Assembly: GCF_964355755.1 (NCBI RefSeq)
Contig: NC_092674.1
Coordinates: forward strand, 28,632,001-28,696,000
Source: Antedon mediterranea
Lineage: Eukaryota; Echinodermata; Crinoidea; Comatulida; Antedonidae
Direction of reading: 5' to 3'
Length of the DNA: 64,000 nt
The notes beneath the pieces are model-generated. The model made no database searches, was not told where the DNA came from, and saw only the letters and a program-made list of their open reading frames with translations. Shown one piece after another: positions 24,925 through 39,700 of the stretch (position 1 is the first letter of the stretch; every line of letters starts with the position of its first letter). A program made the position numbers and the translations under genes.

Positions 24925-27428
24925 TCATCTATGATGCGCATTCCATTCTCTCAGCTGATTTGGTTTTAGACTTTGATCGACCCCTGCTACAGGTGCATCG
25001 TCCCAGTAGCCCTTTGTGTAACCATTCTGATGTAAGAATCCACGCTTACAAGCCTCAAATGACATGAACATAAGCCCAGCATACGGGACAACCTGAAAGT
25101 TTGAAAACAACAGTTTTTATACTTTTCATTTGAATACAATAGACCCACTGCAGCCTTAACTACTATAGACTCCTATTAAGGAGACACCTTCAGGACACAA
25201 ACAAAATGTTCCCTAATGTCTGTAGTATTATAACATGTACACAGGATGTGTCCCCTTAAAGCTCAGGTATAGGCATGAATTTTAAATATAATATTTGGTT
25301 AATTGTACATAAATCAAATATTTGTAACAGAAATCGAGACGAAAAAACATGAATTTCCCTTAATATGGTCAAATACAAAATTTGGCAAAATTTTTTCAGT
25401 AGTTAGGTAGTTAACCTAATGTAATAACATGTCTGGTGACTCCCTAGACGGTCAAAAAAGATGGTGGATATATGGTGGATAATTTTTGCTATAGCATGAA
25501 AATAAAAATCTGAAGTTGAATAAAAATATCAGAAATGTAATATTCAAGTTATATTACCTATATTTAGTCATCTGATAACATTTTTTACCACACTGTTTAT
25601 TTTCCATAGCTTTTTAAAATGCCTCTCTATTTACAAAATTTGTGTACAAAAGAATAGAGATTTTACCGTGTAATTTGAACTATCCCCCCACTGATAAGAA
25701 AGTGCTTATTTTCAACAAGCTCGTGTAACACAAATAAAATCCCAAAAATTATGAAACATAGGGGAAACTATAGATCGATAATTATTGGAATGTATGATTA
25801 ATAGAAATTTTTTGCCCGTACCTGGCCTTTAAGAGGGTGTCCCCTTACTGTATATTAAACAACATTTTTGTTAAAAGTATATTTAGACTTTGCATTACCT
25901 TACAGATGTTTGCCAAGTTGCCCCGCCATAGTCCCTTATAACCATAAAGTTCAATTGTCTTTGAGAACGCAGAGATCATTCCTCTGAAGTGGACATCAAC
26001 ACCACCACCATTACGCATTACAGAGCTTTGAGCCTAGCATTCATACAAATAACAAATAAATTAATAAATATGCAATTTTACTAGGTAAAGTGAAAAGGGA
26101 AGATAAGGGAAAAAAATTTTAAAGAGAAAAAAAAAGAGAAGTGAAAAGGTGAAAAAGAAGGAAAAGGAGAAAAAGAAGAGAAAAGGAGAGGATAGAAGCA
26201 TAAGAAAAGGCAAGAAAAGATAAATAAGGGAAAGAGAAGAGATGAGGAAAAGAGAAGGGAGAAGGAAAAAGGGAAAGGAAAGGAGAAGGGAACAGGATAA
26301 AGAGAAGAGAAGGAATAAGAAAATGAGATAGATGATGGAAAGAGAAGGTACAGTAGAAGAAAAAAGGAAAAGGGAAGGAAACAGGAGAAGATGTTAGAGG
26401 AAAGAGAGAGTGAGAAGAAGCAAAGATGTTTTTTCAATTGATACCAACCTGTAATTTCTTTCTAATTGTATCAAATGGAAAAGAAACCGTCTGAGCAAAA
26501 GCAGCGGCAACACAGCCGTTGCAGAAGTTTTGCATCGGTGTCAGCATATACCGAGGTTTGTCGCTGAACTGATCCAAGAACTCATAGGTTACAAAAGTAC
26601 AAGCTGTAAACGGAAGTGCTCCTAGAAAAAGAAATATTGGATTTATTGGATGTGTATATAATTTAATTTAGCATTCTTTTATTAACATAATAATGAGCAT
26701 GTGGTAATATTAAAAATTCAACTCTCCCATTAACCCGACTCTCTGAAAACTGGAAATTCTCCCCAAAACTAAATTTTTCTTGAGATCCCATAAGGTTCCA
26801 ATGTGTTTCTACCAAAAAAACACATTCCGAATACCAGAATTTCTGGAAAAGTAGACATAATAGGCCAGAGTGTCTGCGGTATTGGGAGAGTTGACTGTAA
26901 TGTAGTTGACATACCACAAATGGATACAAACATCCCTTTGTAAAGAGCCAATACGCCTTCTTCCTTGACAATCAACGCAAAAGCGTGAATTATACCGCTG
27001 TATCTTGGTTTTTGTGTATGCTGAACGATGAGTCTAGTTTTCACCATATCTGTCGGATAAGTCAGTATACTGGCAACCACTCCTCCTAATGTTCCAGCTG
27101 CCATTGAGCTGTACGGAGCCAATCTACCATGTTGATCCGCAAATAAATGTTTAAATTTGTAATATGATGAAAACTGAATTGCACTGAACGGAGAAAGTCT
27201 TAAACACCCAATTAGATTACCCTTCCAAAATGCCCGCAGCCCCTGGCTTTTATAAACATTCATAAAAGAATTTAAAAATCCATTTCTGGTGTCTGTTGTG
27301 CCAACCTGTGTCAGGATCTTGATGACATCAAGTGGAGAGACAACTGTTCTGCTAACTATACCAGCAACAGCGCCACAAGAAAAATTCTGAAAGTCAGTTA
27401 GTCTGTCATCTCGACCAGCTCTTCCCAT
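24925..27428 (-). CDS. SLC25A43: Mitochondrial carrier, SLC25A43 type
   Basis: Four exons (27428-26915, 26621-26449, 26033-25899, 25092-24925) encode 329 aa (human 341). Three mitochondrial-carrier repeats are visible, each with its P-x-[DE]-x-x-[KR] signature: SPLDVIK, YPTDMVK and FPFDTIR. Other family-specific strings are AFWKGNLIGCLRLSPFSAIQ, GGGVDVHF, LWRGNLAN and QNGY with VAGVDQSLKPNQLRE near the C-terminus. It is an inner-membrane six-helix transporter; the substrate of SLC25A43 is not settled. The start is the ATG at 27428 (MGRAGRDDRLTDFQ). A 340-bp purine tract fills intron 2. It is head-to-head with UFSP2 at 276 bp. Confidence 0.95.
26084..26422. repeat. Polypurine (GA/AAAG) tract
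   Basis: About 340 bp that is almost entirely A and G on the plus strand, in SLC25A43 intron 2. The pyrimidine strand is the transcribed mRNA sense, so the pre-mRNA would carry a long C/U-rich stretch. Confidence 0.9.
26717..26899. mobile_element. TIR element, 'TACAGTCAACT' family
   Basis: Second copy of the element seen at 9917: TCAACTCTCCCA at the left, TGGGAGAGTTGACTGTA at the right. It sits in SLC25A43 intron 1, close to the end of exon 1. Confidence 0.6.
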
Positions 27429-27704
27429 TTTCAACTGTTTTTTATGCGTAAATTCATAACGAATAATTCATGTAAAATTAGTCACCTTTATCTATTCCAA
27501 AAAATAAAAAGATTAACTCTTTTTTAATGAAACTAGGCCAGGTACCTTTCTGGCTCTGCATGCAATTCAACTGAAATCAAGTTTATTTTTCACATGTAAT
27601 GTTTGCTGCCATCTCTTGGTGTTTGTTTGTTAGTAAAATTTACTCCACAGCACATTCATCGTCCACGATTTGTGTGTGTCTCTCTCGCATCCTAATCGAA
27701 CAAG
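27429..27704. promoter_or_regulatory. Bidirectional promoter region SLC25A43 / UFSP2
   Basis: Only 276 bp separate the two start codons on opposite strands, so both 5'UTRs and core promoters must lie here unless an unseen upstream exon exists. No canonical TATA box was recognised. Inference from spacing. Confidence 0.6.
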
Positions 27705-30700
27705 ATGTTGGTACCATATGTTGAAATTTACAAAGAAAATGTTGTAGAGGTACGAATATAAATCTATTTAGTACTGAAAAGTTCAGTTTTTTGTTAACAA
27801 ATAGTTGTTATGAAGCTAAAGGGAACTAGTTTAAGTTGCTGGTCAATTCGTCCCACCTGGACGGAACTGAAAAGCAGTCATACTATATACGCACGGTAGA
27901 CCCGGTGACGCCCGGTAGGCCCGGTCGGTATGCTTGTATGATATCAATATTTAACTTTTTATAATATATTTTTCCAGGAAATACAAGTTAAATATAAAAT
28001 CTAAAAATTATTGGAATATTGTTAAATGTTTCATCATACATTATCATCAACGCAACGTAACGTGTTAAAATGCCACAAAACATCACTTATCACAGAGGGC
28101 GGTCTTCAGTTTTCGTAATAAACCTGGTAATCCTTATTTTCACAGTTTTTCAAATAAAAAATGTCACAAATATCACAATAACATAAATAATTGTAGCATA
28201 CTTTACTTGAGTTGAGTATCATTAAATCCTACCGGCCCCAACTGGCGATACTATGGTTTATGGAAAATAACTGATACAAGAATAATTAACAAGTGGAACT
28301 CGTTGCCCGAATTGATTGTCAATAGCAAGAGTGTAAACTCATTCAAAAACAAACTTGACAAACACTCACACACATATGAGAGAAGAGGCTGAGGCTCCTT
28401 ACGAGTTTAAAAACTCAGTGCCTCTTAACTTTACTAAAGGTAAGAATTACTAAAGGTAAGAATGGTTTATGGAAAATAATTGTGGTTTTTATGAATTATT
28501 TCATTTTTTATTATTGTTAAAAATTCATTCTAATGTACAGTGCCATGATTATTTTAATTTTGCTACAATGAAATACTAATAACAAGTTTTATATATCAAT
28601 ATTCTAATCTAGAGATTAAAATTCAGCAAATCAGAATTTGTGAAGTTTGGTTTCTTACTGGGCAATTACAGGTATGTGGCTTGTGTGCTTTTTCAAAGAC
28701 ATAAAGTACTAACCCACTAGGCCTACTGACTGATATCTTCACAAACAAACACTCTTTGAAGTCAGACGTCCTGTGTACTACAGTGCAGATCACTAACATT
28801 CATTTGTGCACCAGATTTTAAAACATACAGTATTTCAATTCTTTTCCTTAGCAATTATGATGAAGTTTCTATAACAATAAGCTCTTGCAGCAGTGTATGT
28901 GATTCCAATGATGACGTGGTTTCAACACTAGATGCAACTTCACATGTTCTTTCTGGAGGTACTGCATTCATATTGTTTATACATCCAAAAAAAACTGAAT
29001 ATTTCAACAAAGTTATTTTTCTGTTAAGGCCAACTTACACAGACGAGCAGTAACTGTAAGCGGAAAACCGCGTAGCTTGTCGTAGAATCTGTATCTATCC
29101 TGAACAGAAACCACCCGTCCGGTCCGCGTTGTGTGCTAAATGGTCATAAGGAATAACATAATTTCACTATTACCGTTACCGCTCGTCTGTGTAAATTGGC
29201 GTTAATACATTTACTTTATAAAGTGAGTTTCAAAAGAAAATAAGTATTTGATTTCTTTCAATATTTAGATACAAGTATAGTAGGACTTTGGTTTAAAACA
29301 ACAGAAAACGTGGATACTCCTCTCATAGAGAAATTCTGTTTAGAAAAAGTTTCTGATAAATTGAAAGTAAGTTGTACTAATCATACAATATTATTATCAA
29401 TTTTTTTTTTCTATTTAAAGCTCTGTCTACCCTTTCAAACTTTATGTGACAAAAAAATGATGATGACGTCATATCCCTACCGTATTTGAGCATCATAAAT
29501 AAATAGGTTTTATTATAATAATAAAGTTAAAAGATCTCACTAGTTACCTAAATCATTATGGTAATTTTGTAATGAGTATTCATAAATTATCTTTATATTT
29601 TTAGCCATGGAGAAACTTTCTTGTCATATATGCCTTACCTAAAGATGAAGCCATCACCAGTATACATAGTGAGAATATTTTCATTTATAACAAAGTAGAA
29701 CATTCAGTAACACCAGCTTCTGTGAACATCCTACAAACGCCTGATTTTTTGCGGACGTTCCGAATCGCTGCTGATCTACCGGTGATGATGACCCTTAGCA
29801 AGGATACTGGTGAGTTTAGCCGCTGCATAAATTTGAATATTTGACTCCTGCGCAGAATTATATGCTTGAATGATCAGATACAACGAAGTAACCCTATTGT
29901 TAGCACACAAGAGTATCGTCCATTTATTGTTTTCTTTCTCAACTTTTAACACTGTTGATTTGCCTAAATTCAAATTTATTTTTTACATTTATATTGTCTT
30001 TTTTGCTTTTGGACATAAATAAATGTCTTTCAATTGAATAAAACAAAATAAATTCTTTATTCATTGTCTTTTTCAGATATAACACGTACGGCAGTGCAAC
30101 ACATCAAAGACTTAAAGCAACAAATTGATTCGGAGAGGACAGTGTTTCATATTAAGAACAGCAGTGTATTGCTAGGTATAGATAAACCAGTAATTGTTAA
30201 CAATACCAGGATTGATGATGCGACCTCTGCAAAGGAGATATTGAAATACATTGAAGATGATGAGGTGGATAGCTTTAGTGTTAAAAAAGCAAAGAAAACT
30301 AAGAAGAAAATCTCAGATGAAGAGGTATGAAATATATTTTTGGTTCTACTACTAGGAATTATTAATAAGGAAGAGGATAAGGAATCTCAATCTAAAAATG
30401 TCTTAAGCTCTGTCCACACTATCAAACTAGTTTTACAAAAAAAGTGTGAATAAGGTAGTGATATGCCCAAATATGGTAGTGATATGACATCATCATTTCC
30501 ATACAGTATACGGGACATATTTTTGTCACATAACGTTTGATAGTGTAGATAGAGCTTATCAAACTAGTTTGACAAAAAACTGTGATGTTCCAAAATATGA
30601 TAGTGATATACCCAAATATGGTAGTGATATGACATCATCATGTCCATCACATATTTTTGTCACATAAAGGTTGTTAGCTAGACAGAGCTTTAAAGTTCAA

Positions 30701-33700
30701 TTTATTATAATATTGAACCAATGTCGGTTTCTTGTTAGTTCCTTAAATTCCAACTTAATTCTTATGTTTACTTTGTAGGTTGTTGATGTTTCTTTACTGA
30801 CGCGAATAACACATCCAGCACATAGTATAGCTTCACCAGTGGCTTACTACAAATCTGGTAAATTTATTAAAGATGTATATGTAAAAAAACATGAAAAATG
30901 AAGATTAGTTTTCATAAAGTTATTCACTTCTGTAAAAAAACAATTATTTCACATATAAAAAGACAAAAAAAACGTTTAATTTTAACCAAAAAATCTTGTC
31001 ACGTTTGCTAAATATTTTGTTTTATACTATATGCCTCATTGAAGTATACACTTTCATCATTCACCTCATGCCATTATTTGTACCATTGCACTCATAAACA
31101 TTCATTTTTTGTATTTATTACTACATTTGATGAAACATTGTATTTTAATTATGTGTTTTATCTTTTAGGGTTAACACAACAAGTACAGTTCGCTCTACCA
31201 GTAAATGTTGTGGTTCAAGTAAACGAAAACAAAACTCCAGTTTCCAAACTTCCTAAACTTTTTATCAACGCTGTATGTAAACAATTAGCTGCCATGGCAA
31301 CATGTGTGCAAAAGTATTCAACAAATGAGATTTGCATTGTAAGGCCATTCCATTTTCAACCATGGGGGTGTAACCAGTTTGTAACAATTATATACCCAGA
31401 TGGGAAGACTGATAAAGATTTAGGTAGGTTATGTTTTCTTGTCAAAGTATTGACTTACCAAGTATTGATAATTTTCACAAACACACTTTCGATTTGCAAT
31501 GACTAACAGCCAAACTACATGTGCTCATGCAGAAATATTGAGACATGTTTTCTCACTCTCCACTTTGTAAAAAATAACATACATACAAAAGAAATAGAGC
31601 CAACAAATACTAAATTTCCCTTATATCTCTGTTTTTCTAGAATCTGAAAGAAGGACATTACATGAAATGCTGTTACTCCCTCTGGATAAACCGTTACTCA
31701 GAAGAAATAGTGCTTATCGCTTCCCAGCTGATAAAAAGAATATTGTGTACTTAGAAAATACACATATTGGTTTAAAAAATGACGGATGTGAGTTACTTGT
31801 TTATATTTCGTACAAATATAGCCAAAATGTAATATAATATTTTCTTGATCTTGGAAGTCTTAGGCTCTGTCTACACTATCAAACTTTATGTGAAAAAAAA
31901 AGAAGCTAAAATTAGGAATAAAGCAACTGTACATGTCCAATATTACCTCATTGATCTTTAGTAATAATAGTAATAGTAATTGAGTAATAAATGTACATTT
32001 TCTTGTACGTACATAAAAGAACTTTTGATGAGATATCGTAGTAATAAATGTATAAATAAATTTGATACTCATATTTCAATTTTTTCCAAAGCTGACGGCA
32101 GCAAAGTTTACCTCGTGCAGGGAACCTATTCCTATCACCATTACATGCAAGATAAATTTAACGATGATAAATGGGGTTGTGCTTATCGCTCGTTACAAAC
32201 CATTGTATCGTGGTTTCGACATCAAGGCTACACAGACGTGCCAGTACCGAGTCATAGGGTAATCCAACAGACCTTAGTCGATGTTGGGGATAAAGATGCT
32301 AAGTTTGTCGGTTCTAGAAATTGGATTGGATCGATAGAAGTGTGCACTGTTCTTGACCAACTGCTAGAGGTAAAGTCCGTTTTCCACTAGGCAAATTTAT
32401 TTGCGCAAATCGAAAGTGCGCATGCGTATTAATATTTTTCATCTACCTTTTGTGAAGTGGAAAAATGCACAACCAATCATAACTCAAGAATGTTTGATTT
32501 GCGCAAATATATTCGCTGATGAAAACAAGACTAAGGGTCTTGGCTCTTTTCATACTTGTAATAACTACTGAAATATTTATCATTAAAGAAGACAGTATAT
32601 TATATTAGTATGGAACGCCTCCTCTGCCTTCAGTTCACATTTATCATGCAGTACACACCAATCGTCATGCAGTACACACCAATCGTCATGCAGTACACAC
32701 CAATGGTCATGCAGTACACACCAATGGTCATGCAGTACACACCAATCGTCGTTCACATTTATCATGCAGTACACACCAATGGTTATGCAGTACACACCAA
32801 TCGTCATGCAGTACACACCAATGGTCATGCAGTACACACCAATCGTCATGCAGTACACACCAAACATCATGCAGTACACACCAATCGTCATGCAGTACAC
32901 ACCAAACATCATGCAGTACACACCAATGGTCATGCAGTACACACCAATTGTCATGCAGTACACACCAATCGTCATGCAGTACACACCAATCGTCATGCAG
33001 TGAAATATTGCGTAATTTATACCGCCACCTATCGACAAAATCGAATATCACGTGACGTTTATTAGACGGCTGTAAAACTAGGCCATCGACTCTAAGATTT
33101 CTTTTATGTTTGACATACTGTACTTATTTTAACCGCTACACATCTCTGTGAATGCTCTGTTTTTTATATATACAATAATTTATTATGCGAGACACAGGCG
33201 TATGGAACGCCTCCTCTGCCTTCAGTTCACATTTATCATGCAGTACACACCAATCGTCATGCAGTACACACCAATGGTCATGCAGTACACACCAATGGTC
33301 ATGCAGTACACACCAATGGTCATGCAGTACACACCAATCGTCGTTCACATTTATCATGCAGTACACACCAATGGTTATGCAGTACACACCAATCGTCATG
33401 CAGTACACACCAATGGTCATGCAGTACACACCAATCGTCATGCAGTACACACCAAACATCATGCAGTACACACCAATCGTCATGCAGTACACACCAATGG
33501 TCATGCAGTACACACCAATTGTCATCCAGTACACACCAATCGTCATGCAGTACACACCAATCGTCATGCAGTGAAATATTGCGTAATTTATACCGCCACC
33601 TATCGACAAAATCGAATATCACGTGACGTTTATTAGACGGCTGTAAAACTAGGCCATCGACTCTAAGATTTCTTTTATGTTTGACATACTGTACTTATTT

Positions 33701-36700
33701 TAACCGCTACACATCTCTGTGAATGCTCTGTTTTTTATATATACAATAATTTATTATGCGAGACACAGGCGCGGCTAGGAGGCCATTGCAATTATTGAAT
33801 TCCATAAAAGAAGTTTAAATAGTCTTAGTTTTACAGCCGTCTAATAAACCTCACGTGATATTCGATTTTGTCGATAGGTGGCGGTATAAATTACGCAATA
33901 TTTGACTGCATGACGATTGGTGTGTACTGCATGACGATTGGTGTGTACTGCATGACAATTGGTGTGTACTGCATAATGTTTGGTGTGTACTGCATGACGA
34001 TTGGTGTGTACTGCATGACGATTGGTGTGTACTGCATGATAAATGTGAACGACGATTGGTGTGTACTGCATGACAATTGGTGTGTACTGCATGACCATTG
34101 GTGTGTACTGCATGACGATTGGTGTGTACTACATGACGATTGGTGTGTACTGCATGATGTTTGGTGTGTACTGCATGACGATTGGTGTGTACTGCATGAC
34201 GATTGGTGTGTACTGCATGACCATTGGTGTGTACTGCATGACGATTGGTGTGTACTGCATGATAAATGTGAACTGAAGGCAGAGGAGGCGTTCCATACAG
34301 GCGCGGCTAGGAGGCCATTGCAATTATTGAATTCCATAAAAGAAGTTTAAATAGTCTTAGTTTTATGGAACGCCTCCTCTGCCTTCAGTTCACAATGGTC
34401 ATGCAGTACACACCAATGGTCATGCAGTACACACCAATGGTCATGCAGTACACACCAATGGTCATGCAGTACATACCAATGGTCATGCAGTACACACCAA
34501 TCGTCGTTCACATTTATCATGCAGTACACACCAATGGTCATGCAGTACACACCAATGGTCATGCAGTACACACCAATCGTCATGCAGTACACACCAAACA
34601 TCATGCAGTACACACCAATCGTCATGCAGTACACACAAAACATCATGCAGTACACACCAATGGTCATGCAGTACACACCAATTGTCATGCAGTACACACC
34701 AATCGTCATGCAGTACACACCAATCGTCATGCAGTGAAATATTGCGTAATTTATACCGCCACCTATCGACAAAATCGAATATCACGTGACGTTTATTAGA
34801 CGGCTGTAAAACTAGGCCATCGACTCTAAGATTTCTTTTATGTTTGACATACTGTACTTATTTTAACCGCTACACATCTCTGTGAATGCTCTGTTTTTTA
34901 TATGTACAATAATTTACTATGCGAGACACAGGCGCGGCTAGGAGGCCATTGCAATTATTGAATTCCATAAAAGAAGTTTAAATAGTCTTAGTTTTACAGC
35001 CGTCTAATAAACCTCACGTGATATTCGATTTTGTCGATAGGTGGCGGTATAAATTACGCAAGATTTGACTGCATGACGATTGGTGTGTACTGCATGACAA
35101 TTGGTGTGTACTGCATAATGTTTGGTGTGTACTGCATGACGATTGGTGTGTACTGCATGACGATTGGTGTGTACTGCATGATAAATGTGAACGACGATTG
35201 GTGTGTACTGCATGACAATTGGTGTGTACTGCATGACCATTGGTGTGTACTGCATGACGATTGGTGTGTACTGCATGACGATTGGTGTGTACTGCATGAT
35301 GTTTGGTGTGTACTGCATGACGATTGGTGTGTACTGCATGACGATTGGTGTGTACTGCATGACCATTGGTGTGTACTGCATGACGATTGGTGTGTACTGC
35401 ATGACGATTGGTGTGTACTGCATGATAAATGTGAACTGAAGGCAGAGGAGGCGTTCCATATAGTTTTACAGCCGTCTAATAAACCTCACGTGATATTCGA
35501 TTTTGTCGATAGGTGGCGGTATAAATTACGCAATATTTGACTGCATGACGATTGGTGTGTACTGCATGACGATTGGTGTGTACTGCATGACAATTGGTGT
35601 GTACTGCATAATGTTTGGTGTGTACTGCATGACGATTGGTGTGTACTGCATGACGATTGGTGTGTACTGCATGATAAATGTGAACGACGATTGGTGTGTA
35701 CTGCATGACAATTGGTGTGTACTGCATGACCATTGGTGTGTACTGCATGACGATAGGTGTGTACTGCATGACGATTGGTGTGTACTGCATGATGTTTGGT
35801 GTGTACTGCATGACGATTGGTGTGTACTGCATGACGATTGGTGTGTACTGCATGACCATTGGTGTGTACTGCATGACCATTGGTATGTACTGCATGACGA
35901 TTGGTGTGTACTGCATGATAAATGTGAACTGAAGGCAGAGGAGGCGTATGGAACGCCTCCTCTGCCTTCAGTTCACATTTATCATGCAGTACATATGGAA
36001 CGCCTCCTCTGCCTTCAGTTCACATTTATCATGCAGTACACACCAATCGTCATGCAGTACACACCAATCGTCATGCAGTACACACCAATGGTCATGCAGT
36101 ACACACCAATCGTCATGCAGTACACACCAATCGTCATGCAGTACACACCAAACATCATGCAGTACACACCAATCGTCATGCAGTACACACCAATCGTCAT
36201 GCAGTACACACCAATCGTCGTTCACATTTATCATGCAGTACACACCAATCATCATGCAGTACACACCAATCGTCATGCAGTACACACCAAACATCATGCA
36301 GTACACACCAATTGTCATGCAGTACACACCAATCGTCATGCAGTACACACCAATCGTCATGCAGTCAAATATTGCGTAATTTATACCGCCACCTATCGAC
36401 AAAATCGAATATCACGTGAGGTTTATTAGACGGCTGTAAAACTAAGACTATTTAAACTTCTTTTATGGAATTCAATAATTGCAATGGCCTCCTAGCCGCG
36501 CCTGTGTCTCGCATAATAAATTATTGTATATATAAAAAAACAGAGCATTCACAGAGATGTGTAGCGGTTAAAATAAGTACAGTATGTCAAACATAAAAGA
36601 AATCTTAGAGGCGATGGCCTAGTTTTACAGCCGTCTAATAAACGTCACGTGATTTTCGATTTTGTCGATAGGTGGCGGTATAAATTACGCAAAATTTCAC

Positions 36701-39700
36701 TGCATGACGATTGGTGTGTACTGCATGACGATTGGTGTGTACTGCATGACAATTGGTGTGTACTGCATGACCATTGGCGTGTACTGCATGATGTTTGGTG
36801 TGTACTGCATGACGATTGGTGTGTACTGCATGATGTTTGGTGTGTACTGCATGACGATTGGTGTGTACTGCATGACGATTGGTGTGTACTGCATGACGAT
36901 TGGTGTGTACTGCATGACCATTGGTGTGTACTGCATGATAAATGTGAACGACGATTGGTGTGTACTGCATGACCATTGGTGTGTACTGCATGACCATTGG
37001 TGTGTACTGCATGACCATTGGTGTGTACTGCATGACGATTGGTGTGTACTGCATGACCATTGTGAACTGAAGGCAGAGGAGGCGTTCCATAAGTACACAC
37101 CAATCGTAATGCAGTACACACCAATCGTCATGCAGTACACACCAATCGTCATGCAGTACACACCAATCGTCATGCAGTACACACCAAACATCATGCAGTA
37201 CACACCAATCGTCATGCAGTACACACCAATCGTCATGCAGTACACACCAATGGTCATGCAGTACACACCAATTGTCATGCAGTACACACCAATCGTCGTT
37301 CACATTTATCATGCAGTACACACCAATCGTCATGCAGTACACACCAATCGTCATGCAGTACACACCAATCGTCATGCAGTACACACCAAACATCATGCAG
37401 TACACACCAATTGTCATGCAGTACACACCAATCGTCATGCAGTACACACCAATCGTCATGCAGTCAAATATTGCGTAATTTATACCGCCACCTATCGACA
37501 AAATCGAATATCACGTGAGTTTTATTAGACGGCTGTAAAACTATATGGAACGCCTCCTCTGCCTTCAGTTCACATTTATCATGCAGTACACACCAATCGT
37601 CATGCAGTACACACCAATGGTCATGCAGTACACACCAATGGTCATGCAGTACACACCAATGGTCATGCAGTACACACCAATCGTCGTTCACATTTATCAT
37701 GCAGTACACACCAATGGTTATGCAGTACACACCAATCGTCATGCAGTACACACCAATGGTCATGCAGTACACACCAATCGTCATGCAGTACACACCAAAC
37801 ATCATGCAGTACACACCAATCGTCATGCAGTACACACCAAACATCATGCAGTACACACCAATGGTCATGCAGTACACACCAATTGTCATGCAGTACACAC
37901 CAATCGTCATGCAGTACACACCAATCGTCATGCAGTGAAATATTGCGTAATTTATACCGCCACCTATCGACAAAATCGAATATCACGTGACGTTTATTAG
38001 ACGGCTGTAAAACTAGGCCATCGACTCTAAGATTTCTTTTATGTTTGACATACTGTACTTATTTTAACCGCTACACATCTCTGTGAATGCTCTGTTTTTT
38101 ATATATACAATAATTTATTATGCGAGACACAGGCGCGGCTAGGAGGCCATTGCAATTATTGAATTCCATAAAAGAAGTTTAAATAGTCTTAGTTTTACAG
38201 CCGTCTAATAAACCTCACGTGATATTCGATTTTGTCGATAGGTGGCGGTATAAATTACGCAATATTTGACTGCATGACGATTGGTGTGTACTGCATGACG
38301 ATTGGTGTGTACTGCATGACAATTGGTGTGTACTGCATAATGTTTGGTGTGTACTGCATGACGATTGGTGTGTACTGCATGACGATTGGTGTGTACTGCA
38401 TGATAAATGTGAACGACGATTGGTGTGTACTGCATGACAATTGGTGTGTACTGCATGACCATTGGTGTGTACTGCATGACGATTGGTGTGTACTACATGA
38501 CGATTGGTGTGTACTGCATGATGTTTGGTGTGTACTGCATGACGATTGGTGTGTACTGCATGACGATTGGTGTGTACTGCATGACCATTGGTGTGTACTG
38601 CATGACGATTGGTGTGTACTGCATGACGATTGGTGTGTACTGCATGATAAATGTGAACTGAAGGCAGAGGAGGCGTTCCATAAAACTAAGACTATTTAAA
38701 CTTCTTTTATGGAATTCAATAATTGCAATGGCCTCCTAGCCGCGTATGGAACGCCTCCTCTGCCTTCAGTTCACAATGGTCATGCAGTACACACCAGTCG
38801 TCATGCAGTACACACCAATGGTCATGCAGTACACACCAATGGTCATGCAGTACACACCAATGGTCATGCAGTACACACCAATCGTCGTTCACATTTATCA
38901 TGCAGTACACACCAATGGTCATGCAGTACACACCAATTGTCATGCAGTACACACCAATGGTCATGCAGTACACATCAATCGTCATGCAGTACACACCAAA
39001 CATCATGCAGTACACACCAATCGTCATGCAGTACACACCAAACATCATGCAGTACACACCAATGGTCATGCAGTACACACCAATTGTCATGCAGTACACA
39101 CCAATCGTCATGCAGTGAAATATTGCGTAATTTATACCGCCACCTATCGACAAAATCGAATATCACGTGACGTTTATTAGACGGCTGTAAAACTAGGCCA
39201 TCGACTCTAAGATTTCTTTTATGTTTGACATACTGTACTTATTTTAACCGCTACACATCTCTGTGAATGCTCTGTTTTTTATATATACAATAATTTATTA
39301 TGCGAGACACAGGCGTATGGAACGCCTCCTCTGCCTTCAGTTCACAATGGTCATGCAGTACACACCAATCGTCATGCAGTACACACCAATCGTCATGCAG
39401 TACACACCAATGGTCATGCAGTACACACCAATGGTCATGCAGTACACACCAATCGTCGTTCACATTTATCATGCAGTACACACCAATGGTCATGCAGTAC
39501 ACACCAATCGTCATGCAGTACACACCAATGGTCATGCAGTACACACCAATCGTCATGCAGTACACACCAAACCTCATGCAGTACACACCAATCGTCATGC
39601 AGTACACACCAAACATCATGCAGTACACACCAATGGTCATGCAGTACACACCAATTGTCATGCAGTACACACCAATCGTCATGCAGTACACACCAATCGT

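Noticed and set aside
26081-26437. 118-codon Phe/Ser-rich ORF.
   Set aside because: It is the translation of the polypurine/polypyrimidine tract.
27429-27434. Start of SLC25A43 two codons upstream (TTG).
   Set aside because: TTG is not a normal eukaryotic start; the ATG at 27428 follows immediately.
32640-33000. CRISPR-like regular repeats.
   Set aside because: Units are contiguous 21-mers without unique spacers, arranged as inverted transposon arms in an intron of an animal gene.
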